Source: a virus
Length of the DNA stretch: 43,562 bases
Virus record (IMG/VR): IMGVR_UViG_3300028840_000745
Coordinates: 1 to 43,562 of that record
Reading direction: 5' to 3' (one strand)
Within the stretch, counting starts at the first letter, position 1; each line of letters begins with the position of its first letter. Made by a program: the position numbers and the translations under genes. Below are positions 21,501 through 29,672 of this stretch, one piece after another. The notes below the pieces were generated by a model. It had not been told where the DNA came from and did no database searches. It was given only the letters and a program-made list of their open reading frames with translations.

Positions 21501-23300
21501 AAACTCCTTACCTCCCCAAAGATCATAATCGAAGTTCGTTTGTATTCCTTCTTCTTCCACGAACTCAGCTTTAGTAAACTCAGGAACAGTAGGTTCTTCA
21601 ACCTTCGGAGCTTCTACGGGTTTCTCCTCTATCCCCTTAAAAGCTCTCAATCTCTTAGCTGGAGTATCACCAGAAGCCATGTACTCTTTTAGAGCAGAAT
21701 TAGGAACACGAATATCACCAGCTTCTTTCGTTCCACCTAACTCATACAGCATATCACTAACCCAATCGTTAAGTGGAGAGGTCTTTAAATCCTTTCCTGA
21801 CTCAGCGATCACTTGCAGAACGTTGTCCAGTTTCCGCATCAGGTATCTGTTCTTACCTATACCTTTACCTTCTTTTCCAACCACGTTCTCAACAACTACA
21901 TGAGTTCCCTCATCATTTAGAAGAATATCATATCCGTGATCGTGAACGTCCTTCTCAATCTTAAGAAGCTTCTCCTGCAGCTCGCCGGTTCTAACTTTCT
22001 TGTCCATCTTACGAATAGCTTCACTTGCCCGAACTTTGACATTTCCTTTCTCATCAAAGAATGGTTCGAAGTGAGCTTCGGTTAAGCCTTCATCAACGGG
22101 AGGAGCTTCTTCAAATCTCTTCTTTACCTCCTGTACCTTTCTACTTATGTTCTCGGGAGTAACATCTTTAGCCTCCAGCTGAAAAGAAGCCCTTCCACGA
22201 CCACCAACATCTACATCGAAGCTATACCAACCGTAACCTGCCTTACGAAACTCGGCGTCTTCAATACCTTCAGCTATCGACTTAGCTTTCTCAACTACTT
22301 TGGGGTTCACCCCGTCTTCCGCAGCGTCCCGTACACGTACCGGTCTTTCGCCTGCGATAGGCTCTCCCCCTTCCGCCGCTTCAGCTTCCCGGACTTCGCC
22401 AACTGGTTCGCCTGCTTCTTCAATTTTCTCTCCAGCTCTTCTGGCATCTTTAGGTACCTCCTCTGTTTTTAGTCTTTCAAGAGCACTCTGAATTTTCTGA
22501 GCGTGGCTTGCACCCTCGGCCCGAGCTCCTTCCTTCTGCTCTTCAATAACCCTCCGAAAAGGCTCGTAAACTCCTGGCTCTTCAGCCATTGGTTCTGGTC
22601 TCGCTCGACCCTCAAACGCTTCGATTTCAGCTTGACGTTGCTCACCCGTACCCTTAGTCCATCGGTTCATCCAATTCTGTTTTTCCTGAGGAGTACGGAG
22701 ACTCTTAAACTCCCCGATAGCTTCTTCTGAAAGGTCAAGATCTTCAAAGAACTCATCAATAGCCTTAACAGTATCAGCTTTATTCCCAGCATCAGCAGCT
22801 TCCTTAATACTTTTATACTTACGAAAAACTCTTCGTCCGCCAAGACCAAGAGCACCAAGAACAGCAAGCTCAGATACAAAACCACCTATTAAGCCCAGCC
22901 TCGGGTCGAGCTTCGAAAGCTGTTCATCAGTAAAGTGTCCCACTGCTTCAACAGGCTTGAATAACGTACCAATAGTCTCAGCAAACTTTTCACCTGCTGG
23001 GGTAAACGGTTGAGCTAATGCTCCAGACATAAGTTCCTGGAAATCCTCAGTGGCCGCTCTTGTTGTCGCCGGATCAGCTCCCATCATTCCACCAATAACT
23101 GGCCCAAGAAGGGAAGCCAGACCAGAGGCACCAAATGCTAATCCCATACCAGGAATCTGTCCACCTATATCTAAACCAGCCTTGGCTATACCCTTGGCGT
23201 AATCAGCGTAACCACTCTCGTTAAATGGGATAGGAGCAAATCCGCCAGTCTCTTCACCAGAACCAGCCTGCAACTTCTGTAAAGCAGATTCAAGACTCAT
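18459..23300 (-). CDS. Large internal virion / polyvalent protein, 1613 aa
   Basis: It is probably packaged in the head and ejected with DNA, as in podoviruses. The N-terminus has glycine-rich hydrophobic stretches (residues 40-75 and 125-155) that could insert in membranes, followed by long charged helical segments. A compact region near 330-560 and long coiled coils lead to a C-terminal 600 residues with hydrophobic runs (VSILGFLLRSPFVQLSALRG, YADSVVAKTQG, FTLQTFTINDWNF) typical of C-termini of giant phage polyvalent/ejection proteins. I see no lysozyme or transglycosylase motif. It ends in a GLEGLEGL repeat. It is the last gene of the late operon. Confidence 0.75.
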   Translation of the reverse strand: MSLESALQKLQAGSGEETGGFAPIPFNESGYADYAKGIAKAGLDIGGQIPGMGLAFGASGLASLLGPVIGGMMGADPATTRAATEDFQELMSGALAQPFTPAGEKFAETIGTLFKPVEAVGHFTDEQLSKLDPRLGLIGGFVSELAVLGALGLGGRRVFRKYKSIKEAADAGNKADTVKAIDEFFEDLDLSEEAIGEFKSLRTPQEKQNWMNRWTKGTGEQRQAEIEAFEGRARPEPMAEEPGVYEPFRRVIEEQKEGARAEGASHAQKIQSALERLKTEEVPKDARRAGEKIEEAGEPVGEVREAEAAEGGEPIAGERPVRVRDAAEDGVNPKVVEKAKSIAEGIEDAEFRKAGYGWYSFDVDVGGRGRASFQLEAKDVTPENISRKVQEVKKRFEEAPPVDEGLTEAHFEPFFDEKGNVKVRASEAIRKMDKKVRTGELQEKLLKIEKDVHDHGYDILLNDEGTHVVVENVVGKEGKGIGKNRYLMRKLDNVLQVIAESGKDLKTSPLNDWVSDMLYELGGTKEAGDIRVPNSALKEYMASGDTPAKRLRAFKGIEEKPVEAPKVEEPTVPEFTKAEFVEEEGIQTNFDYDLWGGKEFDTFAEAEAYRTGPRAKGKRRKLQEGRGSDLEIIKVGDKYRVAEPLAMTDKEALMIDEGIKKYHTERRSRIEEAVGEFDEGTISNQLEGLYERLGAWEKGEPVDIELIADNLQVVTDNAEMAKHYELAERGSKMLEWLRKRKDFLDKQVKPTENPGMTEGKHPWQRWNPETGEKSKAGLLVDIVLDGNGRPFVDPQSALKVLKENNIEGIVEFVPKLDGFVIEKIKPESIEPKPEVGTARKIKEVSPEYAAREARIFEFRKILKEVIDSIKDTLDERGSISFRDLDPAKRERLRRLVTMAAQAGDSVYEHVMKIGGYTEKQARAAQKMADEMSQSMKMGETSFGLEEFETGEVVNSGKMERTVGTEVIKRPKIYAGVLDALKRLAEPKRSLRATRITREFVPTEFMIDEIEGHLPLEQQGLGRAFRENYWEREGMIKDGAEGVVKQRLELSKGLNRRSGRRIGTYAMWEQKDIRARMERDGWKVEDIPELTPQEMKVYEFMRRILDARGPIINQMRKLNNLAPMKLLENYFTVMYSETLAQKLGLGPNTVFDKPHIVEGRYVNFKEKPFKFSRRRSKEGLKKEMKLNAFEIFDQYIFDSFRHEHMTPFIAKLYELGKPLKDGFDAEGKQKYYRLDKDKPELATWFRRWANQLAGRDVENPLNLGSKAMESWLKKRSRNVSVSILGFLLRSPFVQLSALRGSPRYNGWIHTLQGITDMMNPGEAKRAIRESRVLKLRKQEFLGRAISREGFTDKSLWMLKKFDQAPAIATWLASERFAKSQGITDPKVIRRYADSVVAKTQGTALTGDIPPIQRAALGRAIFTLQTFTINDWNFMYKDVFGAGKGKKMSPKQRARAVFDVMVATALVNVFFEDLLGTSSPFPTPIRTMIDAINDGEKISAVVRKTLGELLEPVPGIGGKARYNVALGGAVYETLDKLATSLLTDPLDRDLYDKVGPAWEYGMKYLGIPGAQQLGKSRRAIKRGETNPYYILIGKKYEPKSKGLTGLPGLEGLEGL

Positions 23301-23305
23301 CGTTA

Positions 23306-24043
23306 CTATTTTCCTTTTTGACTTAAGTAATAGGCACGAAGAAGTTCAGACACAGTAACTCCTTCACTCGCAGCAATAGCCCTTACTTGATCAAGATTTT
23401 TCCCTGCAGGTAATTGAACTCTAACGGCTTTTCTTAAAGCTGGTAGCGCAGCTGAATCGTCCCACACATAGCCGTACGAACCTTTGCCGTAATCGTTGAA
23501 CTGTTGAACATAAGAAATCGCCCTATCGTCATGTGGACTCTCAACGAGAAAAGCTTCGGCCTGTCTCGCATCGTCAGCTCGTGCTCTCTGCTCAGCATCG
23601 GTCATGCCACTATCAACTTTCTTGTTAAGGATAGCATAATCAGCTTCAGTACCTTCACCAGCAGCAATTCTCTGCATAGCTTTTAGCTGCTCTTCCGCAA
23701 GATTAGCCTGCTGATAATGTAAATACGCAGCGGCATTACTGCCCTCACGCAGAGCACTACGATAGAGGTTCATACTGGATTCCTTGATAACATCAAGCTT
23801 GAACTTCAGCTTATCCAGCCCTTCCTTGGACTTCATGTTCTCGCCGAGATTATTGTAGTAATCAGCCAATGCTTCAGCACTGAACTTCTTAATCTCACGA
23901 TCAGCGTCCTTACCTTCCATGTTCTTGATAGCAGTCCAGCGATCAGTGATAGCTTTGTACTCATTGATATCACCAGTTCTGGCTGCTTGCGCTGCGGAAG
24001 CTTTAGCGGCTTCATCAAGACGAAGCAGGTCAGCTATCTGCAT
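23306..24043 (-). CDS. Internal virion protein, downstream half of probable frameshift fusion
   Basis: From the ATG at 24043 the product is a 245-residue, helical, alanine-rich protein with coiled-coil character. Yet the same frame stays open upstream to about 24176 and reads as normal protein (PSADLTGLAPEQINAIAGQ), with no ATG, GTG or TTG and no ribosome site before 24043. That and the slippery site at 24154 indicate that it is chiefly made as a -1 frameshift extension of the gene at 24151-24654, giving about 449 residues. It follows the order of internal core proteins of podoviruses. Confidence 0.7.
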   Translation of the reverse strand: MQIADLLRLDEAAKASAAQAARTGDINEYKAITDRWTAIKNMEGKDADREIKKFSAEALADYYNNLGENMKSKEGLDKLKFKLDVIKESSMNLYRSALREGSNAAAYLHYQQANLAEEQLKAMQRIAAGEGTEADYAILNKKVDSGMTDAEQRARADDARQAEAFLVESPHDDRAISYVQQFNDYGKGSYGYVWDDSAALPALRKAVRVQLPAGKNLDQVRAIAASEGVTVSELLRAYYLSQKGK

Positions 24044-24150
24044 CCTATTACGATCTCTCGCTATCTCCTGCCCAGCTATAGCGTTGATTTGCTCCGGAGC
24101 TAACCCTGTCAGGTCGGCGCTGGGTTCGCCGCCTCCCCCTAACAGGGCAG

Positions 24151-24654
24151 TTAAAAAGGGGCGTTCGGACCGTAGAACATGCTACTCATATCCATGTAGC
24201 GTGGTTTACTTCCACTCCCCGTTTCCCTTGGTTGAGTAAGATTAAAGGTCATCTCATCAGACCCGATGTTCCCCTCTCCATCAGGCTTTCCAGGCTTCAG
24301 GGTCATCGATGTAGGCCCAGCTACTCCTTGGGGAGTCAAGCCACCGGAGAACAAGCTGGCTAACATATTCCTCGTATCCAACTGTCCCTGGCGTTGCTCC
24401 TGCAAAGCCTTGTTAGCCAAACTACTCTGACCCATAGCCGTACCAATCCCAGCAAAAGGATTGTCCGGAGCAAACCCTCTCCCAAGCATATCTCCCATAA
24501 TCTGGAACATCTCAGGATTATTTTTGTACATACTACCTAACTTCTGAAACCACCCACCGCCTTGCGGAGCATTCTGCAAGTCCATCTGGTTGAAACCAGC
24601 TAGGGCATTACCTATGTCCAACGCATTAAAATCGAAACCAAAACCAGCCATCAT
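24151..24654 (-). CDS. Virion-associated protein, 167 aa; frameshift upstream half
   Basis: The start follows AAGGAGGTA; either of two adjacent ATGs (24654, 24651) may be used, the second having better spacing. The protein is Gly/Met/Gln-rich with short helical segments (WFQKLGSMYKNN, FQIMGDMLG) and a Pro/Gly-rich tail, as in small internal or linker virion proteins. Its stop directly follows CCCTTTT, and a fraction of ribosomes should continue into the next gene. It sits between the glycine-rich protein and the ejection protein. Confidence 0.65.
   Translation of the reverse strand: MMAGFGFDFNALDIGNALAGFNQMDLQNAPQGGGWFQKLGSMYKNNPEMFQIMGDMLGRGFAPDNPFAGIGTAMGQSSLANKALQEQRQGQLDTRNMLASLFSGGLTPQGVAGPTSMTLKPGKPDGEGNIGSDEMTFNLTQPRETGSGSKPRYMDMSSMFYGPNAPF
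24154..24160 (-). other. Slippery heptamer CCCTTTT, probable -1 frameshift site
   Basis: On the - strand the codons CCT TTT TAA end the gene at 24151. The heptamer C-CCT-TTT fits X-XXY-YYZ, so a -1 slip keeps pairing at CCC and TTT and bypasses the stop into the open downstream frame. A stem CCCTGT/ACAGGG with an inner GGCG/CGCC begins about 10 bases after it and could stimulate slippage. Confidence 0.6.
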
Positions 24655-24661
24655 TACCTCC

Positions 24662-25543
24662 TTAAATAAAAGCGCTTAAAAGTCCAATGCCAGCTCCTAC
24701 ACCAGCACCTATTCCACCAAAAGCAGCCCCTGCAGCAGCACCACTTAACGCACCACCAATCGCCGATTGAGCGGTAGATGGTTGACTCTTTCCAGTTCCA
24801 CCTGTACCACCCGCAACAGCGCCGAGCATATTTGCACCATATTGAAACGTCTTCAAGTCCCAGAGAGCATCAGCTTCATCTATCGCAAGATTCTGATCAG
24901 TTTCCTCCTTAACAGCCACAAGAGCCAACCGATTGAACTCAATGGTATAGTGCATCACGTCTCTTGCATAATCCACGTGTTTGAGTTGCATCTCGGTGAT
25001 TCTTCCGGCCTGTTGAAAGATCAACTCAAGTCTCCCGAGAGATAGCTTGGCCCTCAAACTCGCTTCGTAATTAGCCACATCACGGTTCCTGAAAGCCCAG
25101 ATGATAGCCTTTCCAGACTGGAATGAACTCGACATAACAGCGTTAATATCTCGCATCCCACCCTCAAACTGCGGAAGAACCTTGTTTTGAATCTGATCAT
25201 CCAAAACATCCGCATACGCAGCTACCTCGCCATCGATGTAGGTATCATCTATAACCCCATCAACTCCAGACTCCGCCGCATCAACTGCCGCTTGCCAATC
25301 AGCCTCGTGATCCAACGCTGCAACTATCGCATCAAACGCAGTAACTGCTGTATCCCACTCAGTGATATAGCTGTCAGGATCAGCAGCTGCCGCAGCGGCA
25401 AACGGACTCGCAGCTTGCGCCGCAGTCATAGCTGTACCTACGTTTGTCAACCACGTTGAGTGCCAAGTTTCAACATAAGCAGGATACGCTATTCTACCAG
25501 CAGAGCCACCCCCGCCACCTCCGGAACCACCGCCACCACTCAT
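24662..25543 (-). CDS. Glycine-rich virion protein with C-terminal glycine-zipper, 293 aa
   Basis: The N-terminus is a run of Gly/Ser (residues 2-15), followed by Ala-rich helical segments and a long helix (residues 130-230) with coiled-coil character. The C-terminus is a glycine-zipper-like hydrophobic run (GGALSGAAAGAAFGGIGAG and onward) resembling membrane-inserting segments of ejection proteins. It is probably part of the internal core or translocation channel. It is preceded by palindrome site 5 and TGGAGGTGTAAG, so it probably heads a control unit with the three genes after it. Confidence 0.65.
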   Translation of the reverse strand: MSGGGGSGGGGGGSAGRIAYPAYVETWHSTWLTNVGTAMTAAQAASPFAAAAAADPDSYITEWDTAVTAFDAIVAALDHEADWQAAVDAAESGVDGVIDDTYIDGEVAAYADVLDDQIQNKVLPQFEGGMRDINAVMSSSFQSGKAIIWAFRNRDVANYEASLRAKLSLGRLELIFQQAGRITEMQLKHVDYARDVMHYTIEFNRLALVAVKEETDQNLAIDEADALWDLKTFQYGANMLGAVAGGTGGTGKSQPSTAQSAIGGALSGAAAGAAFGGIGAGVGAGIGLLSAFI

Positions 25544-25555
25544 CTTACACCTCCA

Positions 25556-25578
25556 CTATGGTTATTTTTTAAACAAAG
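25556..25578 (-). promoter_or_regulatory. 23-bp palindrome, site 5
   Basis: Read on the - strand the halves are CTTTGTTTAAA and ATAACCATAG. It contains the stop codon of the gene at 25562-26005 and ends 12 bases before the start at 25543, with the ribosome site beginning immediately after. Confidence 0.65.
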
Positions 25579-26005
25579 GAAAAGAAATATATCTATACGA
25601 AGTATCTCCACCAAACTCCTCGGCCATCTTAACGACATGTGGATTAGCAGAGTACGCCGTAACCTTCGCACAGCCCATGGACTCAGCAAACTTTGCAACA
25701 GTACCAAAGGCTATCGCCCAACTATCCTTATCTAACGGTTCTACCCCGTAAAGACTATATAGCAAAAGGTGCATCTCTCCTGAGATATCATCTACCACAA
25801 TCTGCGTGGTTGCTATAGCGTTGATCCTTCCTGATTTACTATTTGTATTTACCCAACAGTGCATCTTTTCAGTCAACATATCTTCCAGGATATTTAACAT
25901 TCTCCGGTTTGAGTTACCTGTCACTGGTGGCAAGGCCCTCTCGATAGCCTCCTTTAAAAAGTCCCAGTGTTTTGAAATTTGCTCAGGCAAAAGTTTTATT
26001 AGCAC
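25562..26005 (-). CDS. GNAT-like acetyltransferase-fold protein, 147 aa
   Basis: I chose the GTG at 26005 because GGGAGAG lies six bases ahead; the longer frame to 26086 would overlap the upstream gene by more than 100 bases. The pattern of strands around INAIATTQIVVDDISGEMHLLLYS, a helix (AFGTVAKFAESMGCAKV), TAYSANPHVVKMAEEFGG and a final strand matches the small GNAT-fold proteins in podovirus structural modules (T7 gp13-like position). Whether it acetylates anything or is only structural is not clear; a Q/R-x-x-G-x-G/A acetyl-CoA loop is not evident. Confidence 0.6.
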   Translation of the reverse strand: MLIKLLPEQISKHWDFLKEAIERALPPVTGNSNRRMLNILEDMLTEKMHCWVNTNSKSGRINAIATTQIVVDDISGEMHLLLYSLYGVEPLDKDSWAIAFGTVAKFAESMGCAKVTAYSANPHVVKMAEEFGGDTSYRYISFPLFKK

Positions 26006-26483
26006 CCATCTCTCCCAAGTTTGGGCCGAACGTAACCTCGCCCAGTTCGGCAATTTCCTCATCTTCTCCACGAGGTGAGAAGTCAAACGATAAACTTAGC
26101 AGTCCCGACTCTGCTTCCTTCTTCGAAGTAATAGCAGGTTTTCCACTCTCCTGCATAGGTTGTGGCGCCACTATAGGTTGGTCAGTTCCACCCTTCTTCT
26201 GCGATGCCGCCTGTTGAGCGTCAGATTGCTGTGAAGATCCACCCCTCTGTATAACTGTAGCTCCACCCTTATCCTCTTCTTTCCAAGGCTCAGGAACAAC
26301 GGAATCTCTTTTAATCCTCGGTTCCAAGCCACGATTTTCCCTGATCCTATCTTCTCTCATCTTAACAAGAGGAGGTCTATTATCACCAGTAATCCCTATC
26401 TGGCTAGGATGGCTTTTATACTTCTCCCTAAGATTAGCTTGCTGCTGATTCCATGCGCTAGCTACTTCTTGCGGTGTTGGCAT
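25983..26483 (-). CDS. Disordered virion-associated protein, 166 aa
   Basis: The start overlaps the stop of the nozzle gene (TAATG). The product is rich in Gln, Lys, Pro, Glu and Ser with little hydrophobic content, so mostly unstructured; the last 35 residues (LSLSFDFSPRGEDEEIAELG) may bind a partner. Its end overlaps the GNAT-like start by 23 bases. Such linkers often connect nozzle and internal proteins, but no family is recognised. Confidence 0.6.
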   Translation of the reverse strand: MPTPQEVASAWNQQQANLREKYKSHPSQIGITGDNRPPLVKMREDRIRENRGLEPRIKRDSVVPEPWKEEDKGGATVIQRGGSSQQSDAQQAASQKKGGTDQPIVAPQPMQESGKPAITSKKEAESGLLSLSFDFSPRGEDEEIAELGEVTFGPNLGEMGANKTFA

Positions 26484-27832
26484 TAGATCCCCCTTATTAG
26501 ATGCTTATCAGTAACCTTGATCTTCAGATCTATAGAGTCCAGCAACAACTCTGAACTACGATAATCTGTACCCTTAATTCCCACCTTAAACTGCTGCGCG
26601 GTGATTATCGGAGCCAGTGCACCTTGTGGGTTTAGCTCTTTCCAATCACTGGCGCTATAAGTAACACTCCCCACGTCGTTCTTATACTTAACCCTCAAGT
26701 AAGGATTATAAGTACTTTTGACATAGTGCCCCTGAAGCACTGCGTGTTGCAACGTCTTAAACCCAGCCTGATTGAAATTCATCGGAGCAGTTTCAGCTCG
26801 CCACTCATAGTCTGCCGTTTCTTCAAAAAACCCACACAAGACCTTTCCCCTATAGTCTCCAGCAGACGTCACATTTTGGTGACAGGTGTATAGGCCGTAC
26901 TCAGTCAGTACATAACAGTCATTTCCATTCGAGAAGTAAAATCTCTTTTTACTCGGCACATACGTTGCTAGTGTACGATAGTCGTTACTTTCATGAGTAT
27001 ATGTTAAAAGGTCTTGAAACCATTCTCTATACCCAAGTTTCCGGGGCTTCATACTTGAGTCAATGAGCCACAGATCATAGTTAGTATCAATCACCGCTTG
27101 AACGTGCTGATCACCAGCTATGTGGTTTCCGCTCCTTACTCCGGGGATCGGCAATCGCTTATACCCAAACGTAACCGCAGGACCTCTCCTTGGGATAAGG
27201 ACAGATGTACCCCCGTCACCAAAAACCACCACGTAATTCCCGAGCTTTCTAACCTTGTATACGATACCTTCTCCCCACTCACCCCAGTCCATATCACGGT
27301 ATCCAGCAGTTTGGTGTTCATCAGGCCGGAAGTCGAATTGTCCAATTCTGCTCCAACATACACTTGAAAGCCCCCTTTCTTCCCAGGTAGCATTGGTAGA
27401 GATAATCCCACCTATAACCGCCTGACCGTTAAAGTTACAACCTGTGATAAACTCAGGAACCTGACTCGTCTCCAACGAGGTGTACTGAGTCGATGGTTTG
27501 GAAATCCCAGGTAGCCGAATCAACCCTGTAATCGTCGGACTCCCACCACTATAGCCAAAAGCTGTAGCCGCATAGAAGCTGCCAAAGTCGATTATGTCAA
27601 CTTGGTTAATATTCTCAATAGCCCCGAAACTGGCGATGTAATCTCCTGTCCAAACATCGCTCGTAGAGCAATACAGTTCAAACAATATAAGGTCATCATC
27701 ACCCGCGGGAATACCCGCAGCACAGTCATCGGTATCAGCTACTGCCCAAGCCCAGGTATAGTAACTCCCAAAGATTGCTTGTGGCCATGGCCACGTCACA
27801 CTCCAGCTTCCACAATCAGCTGTTATTCCCAT
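26483..27832 (-). CDS. Tail nozzle / tubular protein B-like, 449 aa
   Basis: The protein is almost wholly beta with repeated aromatic and Gly-rich strands (DYIASFGAIENIN, GNYVVVFGDGGTSVLIPR, YDLWLIDSSMKPRKL, KRFYFSNGNDCYVLTEYGLY), the pattern of a beta-propeller nozzle as in podovirus tail-tip proteins (gp12-like). Near the C-terminus, repeated strands end in LDSIDLKIKVTDK. It lies downstream of the adaptor and before internal proteins, as expected for the tail nozzle. The identification rests on fold pattern and position. Confidence 0.65.
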   Translation of the reverse strand: MGITADCGSWSVTWPWPQAIFGSYYTWAWAVADTDDCAAGIPAGDDDLILFELYCSTSDVWTGDYIASFGAIENINQVDIIDFGSFYAATAFGYSGGSPTITGLIRLPGISKPSTQYTSLETSQVPEFITGCNFNGQAVIGGIISTNATWEERGLSSVCWSRIGQFDFRPDEHQTAGYRDMDWGEWGEGIVYKVRKLGNYVVVFGDGGTSVLIPRRGPAVTFGYKRLPIPGVRSGNHIAGDQHVQAVIDTNYDLWLIDSSMKPRKLGYREWFQDLLTYTHESNDYRTLATYVPSKKRFYFSNGNDCYVLTEYGLYTCHQNVTSAGDYRGKVLCGFFEETADYEWRAETAPMNFNQAGFKTLQHAVLQGHYVKSTYNPYLRVKYKNDVGSVTYSASDWKELNPQGALAPIITAQQFKVGIKGTDYRSSELLLDSIDLKIKVTDKHLIRGI

Positions 27833-27840
27833 CTAACCTC

Positions 27841-29247
27841 CTATACATTCCAATCAACGTGAAGCTCAGGATCTTCACTGCCAATATCTATTGACGAAGC
27901 AAACTGTTGATCCGAGTCAGTAGCACTACCATCAATGACGATCATTATATGATCTGCATAACTACCCCTATCCACAATCTCTTGAATAATACTCGTTATG
28001 TCAACACTATCATATTGTGTACCGTCAACCCAATTCGTGGTTATGTTCCACGTTTCATTAGCAGTGGTAAGAGTTAAAGCATGGACTTCTTCCTTAGTAG
28101 TTGGAGCACTTGGATCATCTTCATCGTTAGCGTATATCGTCAGATCAACATTGTCAACCTCTGACTGATAGCATGTTAACCTTAAGAAGGCAGAATTGAT
28201 GGTTGCTCCTTGAACCAAAGCGCTTGTAGAGAACCTGATAAAGACCCTATGCTTATAACCTGGAGTCGGACTCGAGGTATTTCCAAGGATAAGAAAGTCG
28301 GCACTATTATTAAACGATGCAGGATTAACTCCTGAGTATTGTACATAACCATCATCTCCACTGACACCCGGAACAAACTGTTCGTAAGACGAAGTCAACG
28401 TGTAGGACTCCGTCCTAATATCTGAAGGATTATAGCCACTCGCATAAGCTCTTGCTTTAACTGTTATCGGTGAGCTTGGTAGATATATTGGCGCAGTATA
28501 TTGTGTCGAACTTTCATTAGGCTCCGAGCCATCGAGGGTATAATATATCGTACTTCCACCCGTAGCACAGCTCATTGTAACTGCTTGACTTCCAGCTATT
28601 GCACCACTCGATGGACTCAACGTTGGAAGCGCACACTCAGGTACATAGGCATTGACACCCTTGGAAATTATACTTCCACAACTATCTGTAATAGTTATCG
28701 TTGCTCCATCCCCACTAGGTACGGCTATAGCTGTAAGATCGTTCGTCCTAACGCTAGTGGTAGCATGCGCAAAACTATAATCACTCCCAGTTACAGCCCA
28801 TGTGAAATCTGGACAACCACCTCTTATAGTTATAGCAACAGTTTCTCCTGCGCCAATAAGCTCGTAGTTAAAGCCATAATGAAAGAAGTAATCGTCCTCA
28901 TCGCAACAAGCAACATCAGCAAGTAGATCGTTAATAAACCCTTCACCTGCACCAGGATGTTTGATATACGCTGCGTACTTCTGCGAGTAGTCAGTCATGG
29001 TAAAAGTAGCCGATGCTACTGCACTATTAGTCCAACCACTAAGAATCCCAATCGCCTTAATAGTCGTCGTGCTTGTGATCTCTATAGGAGTTCCATCAGT
29101 ATAAAGATTATCAGTTGCATCTGGCGTTGTTCCGTCATCAGTGTAGTAGATGTTGACATTTGGTGTCCGACACTTAAGGGTCACCTCGATTATACCACGA
29201 TAGGTTCCAGCTACTGGAGATATTTGAGGAGTTTCAATAGTCGCCAT
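27841..29247 (-). CDS. Receptor-binding/decoration protein with chitobiase-like and DNRLRE-like domains, 468 aa
   Basis: Two chitobiase C-terminal-like repeats are visible: one at residues 1-85 (TPQISPVAGTY...NIYYTDDGTTPD) and one at about 205-285 (PTLSPSSGAIAGSQAV...IYYTLDGSEPN). The last 170 residues resemble a DNRLRE/carbohydrate-binding domain (RVFIRFSTSAL, AFLRLTCY, DSVDITSIIQEIVDRG). The architecture suggests binding of surface glycans, from tail or capsid. No catalytic residues for hydrolysis are evident. Confidence 0.7.
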   Translation of the reverse strand: MATIETPQISPVAGTYRGIIEVTLKCRTPNVNIYYTDDGTTPDATDNLYTDGTPIEITSTTTIKAIGILSGWTNSAVASATFTMTDYSQKYAAYIKHPGAGEGFINDLLADVACCDEDDYFFHYGFNYELIGAGETVAITIRGGCPDFTWAVTGSDYSFAHATTSVRTNDLTAIAVPSGDGATITITDSCGSIISKGVNAYVPECALPTLSPSSGAIAGSQAVTMSCATGGSTIYYTLDGSEPNESSTQYTAPIYLPSSPITVKARAYASGYNPSDIRTESYTLTSSYEQFVPGVSGDDGYVQYSGVNPASFNNSADFLILGNTSSPTPGYKHRVFIRFSTSALVQGATINSAFLRLTCYQSEVDNVDLTIYANDEDDPSAPTTKEEVHALTLTTANETWNITTNWVDGTQYDSVDITSIIQEIVDRGSYADHIMIVIDGSATDSDQQFASSIDIGSEDPELHVDWNV

Positions 29248-29672
29248 TATATAACCATAATGTAATCGTTATAAAGATCGTCAGCATCAGAGTCTGTATA
29301 CCCAGCCTTAGTGAGCTTAAGTGTATGACCTCCGATAGCAACATCTGCAATATCGAGTTCACCATTAGCATCTGTGGTACCTTCGAGTGAGCCATCAAGA
29401 TAAACAGAGACAGTAGCAACATCAGTCGTATCAACGTAGTCTCTGACATATATCGTAATAGTCCTCGTAGTACTGGCTGCCGCCTTTTGTCCCTCGCCAT
29501 CCCAGGAGACTCCACTCGCATTAAGGTCAGTAAGAATCTCATGGATCTCCAAGCCAGCCTCGGCAGGTGCCAGATTATAACACTCAACTAAAACCTCAGT
29601 GTTAATTGGCATACTCTCAAACGGTCTAAGGCCTTTACCAAGACCATCAAACTTCACCGAGAACTCTTTCAT
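29247..29672 (-). CDS. Carboxypeptidase-regulatory-like (Ig-like) virion protein, 141 aa
   Basis: I chose the ATG at 29672 behind GGAGGAAG; the longer frame begins with TTG at 29693. Residues 70-140 show an Ig-like/carboxypeptidase-regulatory pattern (ATVSVYLDGSLEGTTDANGEL...GGHTLKLTKAGYTD) common in phage adhesion and decoration proteins. The first half is similar to small tail proteins (EFSVKFDGLGKGLRPFE). It overlaps both neighbours, sharing one base with the adhesin gene, so the set is co-translated. Confidence 0.65.
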   Translation of the reverse strand: MKEFSVKFDGLGKGLRPFESMPINTEVLVECYNLAPAEAGLEIHEILTDLNASGVSWDGEGQKAAASTTRTITIYVRDYVDTTDVATVSVYLDGSLEGTTDANGELDIADVAIGGHTLKLTKAGYTDSDADDLYNDYIMVI

